Assembly (NCBI GenBank): GCA_032358165.1
Contig: JAALGY010000012.1
Location: 1,426,001 to 1,490,000, forward strand
Origin: Diplosphaera chodatii
Lineage: Eukaryota > Chlorophyta > Trebouxiophyceae > Prasiolales > Stichococcaceae
Direction: 5' to 3'
DNA: 64,000 nt
The translations under genes were made by a program, and so were the position numbers. Below are positions 48,723 to 59,742 of the stretch, one piece after another (the first letter of the stretch is position 1; the number at the start of each line of letters is the position of its first letter). Under the pieces are notes generated by a model that worked only from the letters and a program-made list of their open reading frames with translations, searched no databases and was not told where the DNA came from.

Positions 48723-51108
48723 CTAGTCAGCATCCTTGTAATCCTCCTGTTCGGCTGCTGTATCCCCGCCATCCATGTCCGCATCCATCTCTGACATACG
48801 AGAAGGCTCGCTCTGAGCCACCTCATCACCAGCCAGAATCGGATCATCAGAAACCTGCTCAGCCCCAGGAGAGGTGCCCTTCGCATGATCGCTTGACTGT
48901 TTTTGCGGCTGCTTCCTGCCAGGCTCTGCTTTTCCATCCGCTGGCAGCATGTCGCCGTCAGCAGCGCTGGACGAGACGCCCTTTTGCGCTACGGCTGCTG
49001 CGCTGAGAGCGCTGCCTGATGCGTCCTTGCCTGAAGATACTGCCTCAGGGTTGTTGACCTGTGCATCCGCCACACTGTTGGTCTGTGCGCTGCCGCTGGT
49101 GCGCTCGTGCGAGCCCTGCCGTGCTGCTGCCCCAACGCCTGCAGCACCCTGTGCGCCCTGGTCTCCATTTGCAGCCTGCTGTGCCGCCCCACCGCCGCCA
49201 GACTGGCCAGCTGCACCCTCCACACCTGATTGCTCTGCAGGCTGCTGCTGTTGCTGCTGCTGCTGCTGTGCAGCTTGACCCCCGTCTCGCTCGCGGCGGG
49301 CCGCCTCTGCACGCGACTGCTCCCCACTGCTGGCTGCTCCCTGCTGGTGCCCAGACTGCGAGGCGCTGTCGCCGGCTGCCCGCCCCTTGCCGGCCTGCTT
49401 CGCTGTGCTGCCGGCTGCAGCTGCGGCTGCCTTGGACGCATCGTTCTTGGCCTGCGCAAAAGTTTCCTAACACTCCTGATACATAGGCCTCACAACGCAT
49501 CAAGATCACAGGCGCACACCAGCCTGCACTGGGGACAGGACTGCAGGACTCTGACAGCTGCCACCACCTTGGCGGCCTCGAAAGCGCGGGAGATGCGGTC
49601 TCGGTAGGGCTGGTAGTACCATGCACGGAAGTCGCAGTCCCACCACTCCACCATGTAGTTGTCCTCCAGAAACTCGAACAAATGTGGTACCCTGCCGTGG
49701 AGATGTGCAGACATGAGCCACAGCTGCAACTATGGCTGCACATGCACCTCCTTGTATAGTGGCTGCGGCACGCATCCCGAACAAGCAGGGCTGCACTCTG
49801 CAGGAGAGTGTCTTTGCACCCCCGCAAGGCCACCTGGCGGGAATCTTGATGAAGTCATTCCGGCCGTACACAACTGCCGTCTCGCGCCGTGTCACTGTAT
49901 CCTGCAGGGTTGAAACAGCCGCATCGACACATGGCCAATAGTCACAGAGGTCTGCAGTGCGACAGCAGTGGATCGTGCAGCAAGGCCTCACGTAGGTGAC
50001 GAGCTTGGCGCGGCCCGCCAGAATGACATCAAACTGCGTGCAATTGTGCAGGTCGCCGCTGCGCATTGTCCCTGCACTTGGCACTGTTGCTGAGACACGC
50101 TCCATGCAACTCACGCGGTGCAGAGACCAGTGCAGCACGCTGATAGCACGCACCTGCTGTCGTCTTCATCAGGTTCAAGATGATGCCATCACCCAACTGT
50201 TGCACACACAGGAGATGGTAAGCAGTCAGTTGGTCCCTGCTGTCGAATTGCAGCCACACTCTGTTGCCATTCGAGTATAGCCACCAGGACGGCACTGCTG
50301 TAGGAAGTACGCACCGGGAAGCGGTAGATGTCGCCGCGGAAATCATGGTGCTCAACGGTCTCCCCCGGGCGCAGGTCTGCCATTGCCATCGTCGGCTGCG
50401 GCGCCGGCGCGACGCCCTCTGCGCTCAAGACTGCCAGAGGGCCGGGCGTGTCTGCCGCACAGCAGCACTGCTGCTGCCCTGCATGCGGGAGTGTGGCACG
50501 CTATCCATCGGCCTGATGCAGGTAGTAGGTCATGACCACCATGCACACAGACATGCTGTGATCACGATCAAGGGCGCCTCGGACACGCATGCATGTGACC
50601 TGCAGGGCACAGCAGGGATCCTCCGCGGCCGTGGCATGCGCGTCCTGACAGCAGGTGCAGCACCAGCAGCAAGATCGTGCAGTGCTCGACTGTGCGCCAG
50701 GGGTGCAGCTGTGCCGCACGCACGATGCCGCCGACCAGGCCCAGCTTTCGGTCCTGCATACTACCGCGGTCTACTGTGGCCGACTTGCTTGGATCTCAAA
50801 GCAGTTGGCACGGTCAGCTGGCTCCGGCGCTGCCAGGCGCTACATTTTCTCACTGCTGACCGCACACCATCAAAGTTGAAAGCTGCACCCAGATTTCGCG
50901 AGATGGTTGACAACGTAGCATCTGCAATCTGCACGTAGCGCTCGTGACGCAACTGTGCAGTGCGCTTCAAGGTTTTGACGCTGACGCGCAGGAAAATGGA
51001 GTGCACTCCGGCAAATTTATGCTCGGAGAGCGATAAAGCTAATGCAAGCTGATGAGAGTGCACCAAGTGAGATGTAACACAGTATGCGCAAGCAAGGCGT
51101 GATGACAT
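48723..51108 (-). CDS. unrecognised multi-exon gene with an acidic, Q-rich tail
   Basis: I do not recognise the family. Tentative start is ATG 51108; ERYVQIADATLSTISRNLGA follows (~50945-50885), then RKLGLVGGIVRAAQLHPWRT (~50755-50695) with a hydrophobic HCTILLLVLHLL. Next are ADLRPGETVEHHDFRGDIYR (~50380-50325), GDGIILNLMKTTAG (~50190-50150), FDVILAGRAKLVTYVR (~50040-49990) and ETAVVYGRNDFIKIPARWP (~49880-49830). The best-conserved-looking block is LFEFLEDNYMVEWWDCDFRA, then WYYQPYRDRISRAFEAAKVV (~49680-49570). From about 49455 a long disordered region rich in Ala, Gln, Gly and Ser runs to an acidic end (MDADMDGGDTAAEQEDYKDAD), stop at 48723. The tail contains a polyglutamine run. A nuclear scaffold or regulator would fit the composition, but no function is assigned. 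Start and some exon joins are uncertain. Confidence 0.6.
49241..49270. repeat. CTG/TTG microsatellite (polyglutamine on the minus strand)
   Basis: It encodes about ten consecutive glutamines in the disordered tail of the minus-strand gene at 48723-51108. Confidence 0.95.
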
Positions 51109-51603
51109 GTGCTTGCGCTAACTTCACATCTTGTGCGACAGCTCAGCAGAAACCAAGTGTCCGCACGTGCACAGATCACATGCTGTTTCTTGGAAACATC
51201 GTGCTGCCCATGCGACGAACGACCGGCACACGAGGATGATCGCCATGCAACTGTAAGGACTTTCTTTTGCGCAACTATCGCCCACACACGCATTGGCAAA
51301 CTATACATATGCACGTGGCCGCAGAGCAGAATAGATCGCCTGTACCAGAAGCACCTCACTTGAGACACGAGTGCATCGTGACATGAGTACCCTGTGCGCT
51401 CCGCAGCTCCATGGCGTCTGTGTCAGTCGTCGCGGGCCTCGCGGCGCTGCTCCAATGATGTTGCGGACCAGAGGTACCCAGAATCTGTCAGCTTGCAACC
51501 CTGGGAAGCCTGCCCGGCATGAGGCGGGTGCGCCGCCCATAGCAGCAGGTGATCCTCAGCAAGATGGTTGCAATTGTCACATGCAGAAAGCCTGCAACCC
51601 ACA
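51109..51603. promoter_or_regulatory. divergent spacer upstream of the first SET gene
   Basis: It probably contains the promoters of the unrecognised minus-strand gene and the first SET gene. No motif stands out. Confidence 0.4.
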
Positions 51604-54600
51604 ATGCTGATGTCTGCAGGCAGATCAGGACAAGCACCTTACCACTCAGGGGCACCGGCTCACGGCAGCGCGCACTGCAACGACAGCAGAGTAGAAAGCA
51701 GCACCGCCGCAGAGGCCGATAAAATATTGAAGATCGAGCAGCTTAAGATATGGGCAGAGAGTCATGGTGACCATTGCAATGAGCTCCGTCATCACATGGG
51801 ATTTGGACATGCATGTATATTGACATGCTGCTCAAGTTCCTTCATCAACTGCAGGCGTCCGTCTGCTCACAGCCGGCGACGACTGGCCGGTAGAAGTGTG
51901 TGTGGATGTTGTTGGTGGTGGGTTCTGCATGGTGGCAGCCCAGGTAGTGCACGTGCTCGAGATTGGAAGTTTAGCGCCATGCTGGGACTGTGTGCTAGCC
52001 ATGCATTGTGCCAGCATCAAATGTCAGAAGCAAGCAAATGTGCATCAGGAGCACCACGGAGCCTCGAAGGGTGCTTGAATTACTCCACTGCAATGCATCT
52101 GCAGCCCATTGCAGCTGGGCAGCATCTGCTGGCAGTGCCACGGCGGCTGCACTTCATAGACCACGCAAAGAATCCTGATACGGTGGCACACGGCCTCCCA
52201 GACGCACCAGGGCCTGTGCGGTTGGCGGCAAGGCTGCTGCGGGAGGTGCGGAAGGGGACGATGTCGCAGTGGGCGCCCTACCTACAGGTAGCATTGCATT
52301 GCTGGCAGTGTTGGTGACAAGAGCACGCTTTGTTCGAAGAGCAGGCTCTTTCAGTCCAGTGAAGCCACAGCACATGTGGCCACTGACATCGTGCACCAGC
52401 AATGCCCCACGGCAGTTTCAGATGGCCGCCTGTGCTTTCCTGCCACAGATGCTGCCCACGTCAGTGCCACAACTCACCCAGGCAGATGCTGAGGCAGCAG
52501 AGTACCCGCCGCTGGGTACGCTCCTGCAGGACTACCAGCAGTTGGCGTCCAAGTGGTTCAACCGGCTGCCAGCGGATGCAACAGGCGGTGCATCCCTTGA
52601 AGCCTTCTTATGGGCCCTGGCGGTGCGACCGCGTTATGTACGGCACCTCTTGAAACCTTTGCAAATTGACGGCTGCTGGATTGCCAACGATCGCATACAA
52701 CCCAGACCATTGCAGACGATGGGCGCATCTGCTGCAGGTGGTGAAAAGCAGGTCCTGGGGTTCAGGCGTGCAGGTTGATGGCACGGGTGTGTGCATGGTG
52801 GTGCCGCTGCTGGACATCATCAATCATGGCGGCGACAAGTGGTGCACGATGCGCGGCTATACGCCCTGTGACAATGTAAGGTATGCAACTTGGGTCATTG
52901 TGCTTGTGCAGCAGGTGGCGGGGCTGACAGGGGCTGTGCATGAGCTGTCATGCAGTGTACACATGCAGCAAGTACATTGCTGCATCAGCTCCCTCTTCAT
53001 AGCGTCCTCATCATGGCTGCGGCATTGTAGGTTGGATGTTGCACCGCCAGACTTCGCCGCTGGTGCGGTGGAGTACGAAATGCACCTCATCGCCACTTCC
53101 GACATTAAAGAGGGCGAAGAAATTCACGTCAATTATGGTGCTGTTCAGTTGATGTAGAGCACGCTGTGAATGCGACACGACAGATGTGCTACCAAGCACA
53201 GCATTCTACGCCTTGCATGTGCCACAGGTACACACTATATTGCGGTCATAACCTGCATGTTTGCACATCACTACCAGCAGGGACTTACAGTGACGATGAA
53301 ATACTGCTGAACTACGGGTTTGTGCCGCCTGGCAACCTGCATGACGGTGTGCAGCTGTTCCCTTCGATTGAGGCGGCCCTGGATTGGAATTTCACCATTG
53401 CACCACCCACAGCAGGTGAATTCCGCTGGCATCACTACTATTTCTGCACCTCAGTAAATCAGGACAACTTGGTCGTGGCGACATCTGCGTTGCCCCTTCT
53501 CATCATGGACTGCATTGTCTAATTGCAGGCGTGAATCATGCGAAGGTGCTATGGATAGCTGAGACTCTATGTGCATGCAGGTGGTGTGCGAGGGCTGTCA
53601 AAGACGCAGCTGTATACTGAAGCACTAGAAGCAGCAGCTATAGCAACGGCCCAGGCCAACAAGTCAGATATAGCCCCAGAGATGACGGTGAGATTAGATG
53701 CCCTGCAAAGTGCGCAGGCATGCTTCATTTGTACTGACACCATGCGAAATGCCATTGAGCATAGCATGAACTTGAACTCGATGCACGGCCCATGATGTGA
53801 AACATGTGTGTGCTCGAATAAATGAAGATGATGATGAGATACCGCTTGGACACGCGCCTGCTGGTCGCGTTTTCAGTGTTGTCCCCTGATCCGGGGGCAC
53901 CCTACGAGCTGCGCTACACATATGAGATGGTGGCGAAGCGCTGCAAGGAGTTGTTGGCTAGCATGACGCCAGTGCTGCAGGTGGTTACAGCTGGACCCTG
54001 TGGTGGTTTCTGGTCTGATGCTCCTCAGCTTGTAGTATCAGGCAGCCTCTTGCATTGTCAAACAGCGGTCAAAATCTGCAGAACTCAGCAGAGCACCTTG
54101 AAAGGTGCCACAGGCGTTGACGGCCTGCGGTGAGCGCAGGACTTGCGGGACCTGGTCAGGGAAGACAACGAGCATGAGCGTGCGTACTGGCAGCTGGTGC
54201 TGGACGAGCAGACCGCGGTGCGGCACAGCTACATTGCAGCACCTGTCAGCAACAGAGCTCACATGTGTGTTTATTCTGAGTGTGGTGGCTTCCTTTGACC
54301 TGCGCATGCTTCTCGGCTTGCAGGCGATGCAGACACTTGCAGACAACGGCAATGCTACACTACGAATGCCCAAAGCTGCCGGCGCTTCTGGCGACATAGC
54401 AGTTGACGACAGGTGGCGGCGTGACATAGAGACGCTGGCTGGACTCGGCACCGTGCGTGACCCAGGGGCAGGCGCTGCAACTGAAGACAAAGCCTTCCCC
54501 GCCAGCTCGCAGTACATGCGCTGTATGCTACTCAGGTTCAGGGTCAGCAAGAAGCTGCAGCTGTGGAGTGTGCTGCTGGATGTTTCGCCAGGGATGTTGA

Positions 54601-54647
54601 TGGCACAGATGAAGCGATTGGGAATACTTGATGCACTGAAGCGTTAG
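51604..54647 (+). CDS. SET-domain methyltransferase, LSMT-like, tandem copy 1
   Basis: The family methylates lysines of Rubisco, aldolase or other non-histone proteins. The start is tentative (ATG 51604). ILKIEQLKIWAESHG (~51730) opens the SET region, followed by VRLLTAGDDWPVEVCVDVVG (~51857) and LQPIAAGQHLLAVPRRLHFI (~52100). Then come WAPYLQ, PTSVPQLTQADAEAAEYPPL (~52455), GASLEAFLWALAVRP and VPLLDIINHGGDKWC (~52802, the NH motif). HLIATSDIKEGEEIHVNYG (~53085) carries the catalytic-type Tyr. LLNYGFVPPGNLHDGVQLFP (~53308-53365) begins the C-terminal substrate-binding part. LRDLVREDNEHERAYWQLVL (~54145) and LLRFRVSKKLQLWSVLL (~54530) end the protein, stop at 54645-54647. It aligns exon by exon with the copy at 55496-58500 at roughly half identity. 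The SAM-binding GxG before LQPIAAG is not visible here (STAM precedes it), though an exon boundary may explain this. Confidence 0.83.
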
Positions 54648-55495
54648 GATAGCAATCCTGACACCCAGTGTATAGCCGGCTGTCAGCAACTTAGAGCAGT
54701 GTTAGCAGTGTACTTGCGGATATGCAAGATGTGAGCCACGCCAGCAGCACTTACACACCTGCAATTAAATGTCAGAGGGCTGGCGGAAAACAATCATGCA
54801 AAATTTCTCAGCGCTGCAGCGTGCAGGCAGGGAGTGTCTGTGCGTCACCGTTCTGTGGTCGGTAAAAATAGTTGTCTACACACCCCCTTCCACATATGCA
54901 ACTGTCGCCTCAGAGACATCCTATGGGCATACGCAGAATTGCAGAATGCCACATCTTGATGACATTAGGGGTAGTTAAAGAACCCTTCAACTACCCCTAA
55001 TGACATGTCGGCAAAGTCGCACGTGATGGCATAGCATGCACGTGCTGGACAGTGTTTGAGTCTTTGAGACTCTGGATGCCAGTAGTTGTTGGCTGGCTGC
55101 TGCACAAAGCAAGAGACGTTTGCTTGATCCGCTATCCGCCCGGTGCGATTTAGTAGGTTCTCAAGTGCACACGCGTAGGCTACACATCTGCATGTGGCAA
55201 TGATGTTAAGGGACTCACACCCGGCGACGGCGACTTGGGTCAGGAGATGTGCTTAGATCTAGTGAGCTGTACGCTCGCCTGGGCCTTTCGTTAATACGGA
55301 ACATGGCAGACACACGCTGACTGTTGCACATGCATCTGCCGCACGCTGCCTCAGACATGCACACAGAGGGGTACGCTGGCCGTTTGGCTGTACCTCAGCA
55401 GTGCTATAGACTCAACACAGCCGGAAGATGTCGCTGTCCGTCACAGCAGACGTGTGCAAGACATCCGCCTGAATTGTGTCAGGTGTGCAACTCAC
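54648..55495. other. spacer between the two SET genes
   Basis: It holds a perfect hairpin (54963-55002) and no supported gene. Confidence 0.45.
54963..55002. repeat. perfect 14-bp inverted repeat (hairpin)
   Basis: CATTAGGGGTAGTT (54963-54976) and its exact complement (54989-55002) are separated by 12 nt. It lies ~315 bp after the first SET gene's stop. It could be a tiny foldback element or an RNA hairpin. Confidence 0.92.
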
Positions 55496-58400
55496 ATGCA
55501 GCAGGTATCATGCCGGCCATTTGCAGCAGCATGGGATAAGAGGTCATGCATTCAACAAACGTGGTACTGGCAGGTGGCGCGACACGATCATCGTGTTTTT
55601 CGACAGCACCGGCATGCGGTATGGGCATGCACCGCTACGACGGCAGATCGGATACCAGCAGGGCTCCCAACATCAGAGTCACCAATACAGCAGCTGTACG
55701 AATGGGCCGCAACCAATGGTATGTCATTGCTGCCATCTCAGACGGATCTGGTCCAACCTTGTCGCCCCGCGACTGTGACAAGCTGCTCAGAGACGCTATC
55801 CATGTGCAGGCGTCCGCCAGATCATAGATGGCAGCGGCCCAGCAGCTTTGTTTGAGGATGGCGACAGCGGCGAGCGCGGCCTTGCAGCAATCCAGGTGCT
55901 GCAATATCTGCATGCACATCATATGTGCCACTCGTGCAGCAGCCCAGCTTGCACAGAGTGCAGGCAGCCTGCCATCATGAGCAGTGACAGTGTTGCAGTT
56001 CGGCCAACTGGGCGTGGTTCACATCTGCAGCCCATTGCAGCTGGGCAGCAGCTGCTGTCGGTGCCGCTGCGGCTGGCACTCACAGACTATGAGGGCGACC
56101 CTGATGCGGTGGCGCACGGGCTTGCGGGGGCGCCGTGGGCTGTGCGGCTGGCGGCAAAGCTGCTGAGGGAGGTGCACCTGGGGCCTGCATCGCAGTGGGC
56201 GCCCTACCTGCAGGTCACAAATCCACTCTCAGAGTAGCTCGAGCGCTGCCAGCAGAACGTCTAAACCTGCGTGTAGCCATGCCGCGGGATCCCTGCGCAT
56301 GTGAAGTAGTCCAGACTGCTTGCAAGGCTTGCATCTTTCTGTGGCACTGCTACCCAAATGCCGCCCCTTGTTGTCACAGGTGCTGCCCACGTCAGTGCCG
56401 CAGCTCAGCTCGGCAGACGCCCAGGAGACAGAGTACACGCCTCTGGTCAGGGCAATGCGGGTTGAGCAGCAGCTGGTGTCAGAGTGGTTCAGCGCGCTGC
56501 CAGCAGATGCAACGGGCGGTGCATCTCTCGAAGCCTTCCACTGGGCACTGACGGTGAGGTCTCATTTACACCACCCCTTGCAATGCAATTGTACCACTTT
56601 CATCGTAGTTCATGTTGGTATATGTCGTGCATATCAAAGCCATCAGATGTAGACGAGGTGCCTGCTGCAGGTGGTACAAAGCAGAACATTCGGTTCGGCA
56701 GCAAAGGCGGGTGGCGTCGGCGTGCGCATGCTGATGCCGCTGCTGGACATGCTCAATCACGGCGGCGATGAGAAGGCCGGCACGCGGCATGGTCACATTG
56801 CGGCCGACAGCGTGAGGTGGGCGTTGTGTGTCAAGTGTAGGGGCTGACAGGGCTCGGCATTTGCGGTTCAGTTTGTCACGCTGTAATGCTGCCATTCTTT
56901 ACAGCTGTTCATGCTCAGCAGCGTGCTGACACTCTCCGGGCGGCGGCGCAGGTGGGACATGGTGCCACCGGACCGAGCGGCCGGTGCGGAGTGGGAGATG
57001 CAGCTCAGCGCCACCCGCGACATCGACGAGGGCGAGGAGGTCTTGCTGAGCTACGGTGCGCCTGCGCCGTGGTGCGGGTCATGGCGAGAAGGGTGCTGAC
57101 GCTGTCATAACCATGCGCACGTGCTGACGAGCACACCGGGTTGCAGTGCCTCTCGCATGCCACAGCTGACCATCTGCTGGGTATCCAACTGGCTGAGACG
57201 GTCCTGATAACACGCAGGCGAGCGGCACAACGACGACTTCCTGCTGCACTACGGCTTTGTGCCGCCTGGCAACCCGCACGACAGCGTGCTGCTGTTCCCC
57301 TCAGTCGAGGCGGCCCTCGAGTGGTACTTCGACCGCGCGGTGCCGCAGGTCTGCACTTCGTCATATGTCGAAATCAATTCTGCAGTCATTTGTGCACGCA
57401 AAAGGGTTGATCAGGTAGTGTGTCATGCACCACATGCAATCCTCGATGTGGGCTGCATTGCCTGGTCGGAGGTGCAGCTCGTCAGGCGCATGTGTTGAGC
57501 TGAGGCCTTGTCCATGCGCTTGCAGCGCGAGGTGCCAGAGCTGCAGGCCAGGCAGCTGTACGATGGTGCACGACAGGCAGCAGCTACAGCAGCAGCCGAG
57601 TTGTCAGCAGTGCAGGGCCCAGAGCTGATGGTGAGATGACACGCGGCACTGGCTGCAGGCACGGAGGAGGCCTGCCCCTCCTTCATGCACTGGGCAAAGC
57701 GTGAGTGCTTAGAGGCCGTGGGCCGCGTGTTGTGTGCTGCAAGACGCGTGTGTTCTGTGGGCGCAGCTGGGGGCGGACTGCCGCGTGGACCCGCGCCTGC
57801 TGGCGGCGTGGGCCGCTCTGGCGCCCGAGGGGGTGGCGGCGGCGGCTGCCCTGCGCTGCGAGGAGCTGCTCGCCGGCATGGCGCCCGTGCTGCAGGTGGG
57901 CTGCAGGCGATGCCTGCGGATCGTTTAGGGAGTGCGGCACTCCCTGCATGGTCTCATCCAGAGTTTGTGATGCGTGGCCTTCGTAAGGGCACCCTGATGC
58001 ACTTCACACATCCACCGTTGAGGCTTCCGGCCTGGATTCATTGGGCAGGACCTGCGGCTGCTGGTCGTGGAGGACGAGGAGGAGCGCGGCTACTGGCAGC
58101 TGCTTCTGCGGGAGCAGGCTACGGTGAGGCGCAGTGCATCCCTGCGGTGGTGTCAGCCCGCTGCTGTGGCGCACGGCGTCCCGTCTCACGCGTCCTGCGC
58201 TCCTGCACGCAGGCAATGCAGCGTGTGGCAGACAGCAGCAGCGCTGCGCCACACACGCCCAGCGCCGCGGATGGCGGCAGCGCTGACAGCGTGGCAAACG
58301 GTGACGGCTGGCGACGTCACATAGAATTGCTCGCCGGGCTTGATGGCAGTGTGGCTGGTGCAAACACAGAGGCCAGCATGCCTGCAGCCACCTCCCCGCA

Positions 58401-58500
58401 TGTGCGCCGCATGCTGCTGAGATTCAGGGTCAGCAAAAAGCTCCTACTGTGGACCGTGCTGCTGGTACAACACAGGGGCAATCAGACGAGCGAAGATTAG
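55496..58500 (+). CDS. SET-domain methyltransferase, LSMT-like, tandem copy 2
   Basis: The role is the same as proposed for the gene at 51604-54647. The start is tentative (ATG 55496). SPIQQLYEWAATNG (~55680) ends at a GTATGT donor. VRQIIDGSGPAALFEDGDSG (~55810) then GRGSHLQPIAAGQQLLSVPL (~56010) includes the SAM-binding GxG. WAPYLQ ends at ~56213, followed by PTSVPQLSSADAQETEYTPL (~56392), GASLEAFHWAL and MPLLDMLNHGGDEKAG (~56732). QLSATRDIDEGEEVLLSYG (~57003) carries the NH-to-Tyr active-site order expected of SET proteins. DDFLLHYGFVPPGNPHDSVL (~57235) and EDEEERGYWQLLLREQAT (~58072) follow in the C-terminal domain. LLRFRVSKKLLLWTVLL and a short tail end at TAG 58498-58500. Introns fall at matching places in both copies, so the pair arose by an old tandem duplication. 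Confidence 0.86.
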
Positions 58501-58751
58501 TGGTCTCGAAGCGATGTTTACATGACACATACTGTAGTCTTCCAGAGTTCTCCGTTCAGGGAATCAACCTGAGAGTCTGTACTGTTGGAAGCTCTGAGGA
58601 AGTCAGCAACCGCAGCACAAACCGTCCGCCGACGGTCCAGTCGCGTCACTCGCACTCTTTACACTCCAAGCATTCTGATCATTTTCAGCGCCAATCTACG
58701 TGCAAACACTTACTAACCTCCGCCGCAGCAACCCACTACAACCCAGCAATC

Positions 58752-59063
58752 ATGGTTGATCAGGGCGAGGTCCAGAAGGACAAGATGGCCGGCAACATGA
58801 AGTCTGCCGCCGGCAACGTGCAGCAGAAGGCGGGCGAGCTGTTCGGCTCTGACGATCAGCAGGCGAAGGGTGCCGCCCGGGACGCGTCCGGCCAGGCCAA
58901 GCACGACACTGCCGAGACCAAGGGCTACGTTCAGGGCGCAGTTGACACCGTTGTCGGTGGCGCCAAGAACATCATCGGCCAGGTGACCGGTGACAACCAG
59001 CAGCAGGGCGAGGGCAAGGCCCAGCAGAAGTCGGGCGACACACAGCGCGGCATCAACCAGTGA
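58752..59063 (+). CDS. CsbD-like stress protein
   Basis: CsbD proteins are small, hydrophilic, helix-forming proteins induced by general stress in bacteria; their molecular role is unclear. This is one intronless ORF of 103 residues from ATG 58752 to TGA 59061-59063. It is dominated by Gln, Lys, Gly, Ala and Asp and has no Cys or Trp. Two repeats of the family pattern are visible: KMAGNMKSAAGNVQQKAGEL near residue 10 and GAVDTVVGGAKNIIGQVTGD near residue 62, each followed by a Gln/Gly/Lys-rich stretch. No signal peptide is seen. The leader upstream is rich in CA and pyrimidines, as in highly expressed genes. TGTAA at 59165-59169 is a plausible algal polyadenylation signal, about 100 nt after the stop. 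The intronless structure among intron-rich neighbours hints at bacterial origin. Confidence 0.92.
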   Translation: MVDQGEVQKDKMAGNMKSAAGNVQQKAGELFGSDDQQAKGAARDASGQAKHDTAETKGYVQGAVDTVVGGAKNIIGQVTGDNQQQGEGKAQQKSGDTQRGINQ

Positions 59064-59742
59064 TCTGTTACGCCGTTAGATGCACATTCTGACTGCTATC
59101 AGCAACGTTCAGTATTGAACTCCTAGCATTGCCAGCGCCATTCCCTGCGCTTGCCCTATGGCGATGTAAACTGTGACAACGTGAATTCGTCCGAGCAGTT
59201 GCTTCACATCCCAACTTCCTTCCTCTGAAGCTTTCTCCCATATTTCAGTCCATTGTCTCTCAATCTAAACCTCCCCCAACTGCTGCAGAATGCGATATCA
59301 TCGTTTTGATGCTGATCGTGATGCAACGCTTACATCCGCCGCTAATGTTGATGCATCCATCATCGGCTCCACCACCATGTTGCACATCAACGGCCTCATC
59401 ATGCACAACAATACCTTCGCAGGTGGCTTTTGAACATGCACGAATGGTGTGATCAGATTCACAGGACAGCCACAAGTTGTCCAGTCGCTACCACGTGCCA
59501 AGCAAGCTGCTGAAAATCATCACGTACGTGATGAAGATGTTGTGTGCAATTTTCACATCATGAATGGCTCTGCATAATGCATACTGTGTCTTCTTACGTG
59601 CAGGCTGCGCTCTTGCTTGCATGTACCCGCAGCATTAGATGTGGCTGACATGATGGCTGCGGTTGGCATGTTGGTGGGTGCGGCTTGATCGCAACTCGTC
59701 TGTTTTGCCTGGCTGGTCAGCCGATCATCAAAGGACGGCAAC
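59064..59742. other. spacer between CsbD and the ALS3-type gene
   Basis: The early part is the CsbD 3' untranslated region. The rest should contain the next promoter. No gene is supported. Confidence 0.45.
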
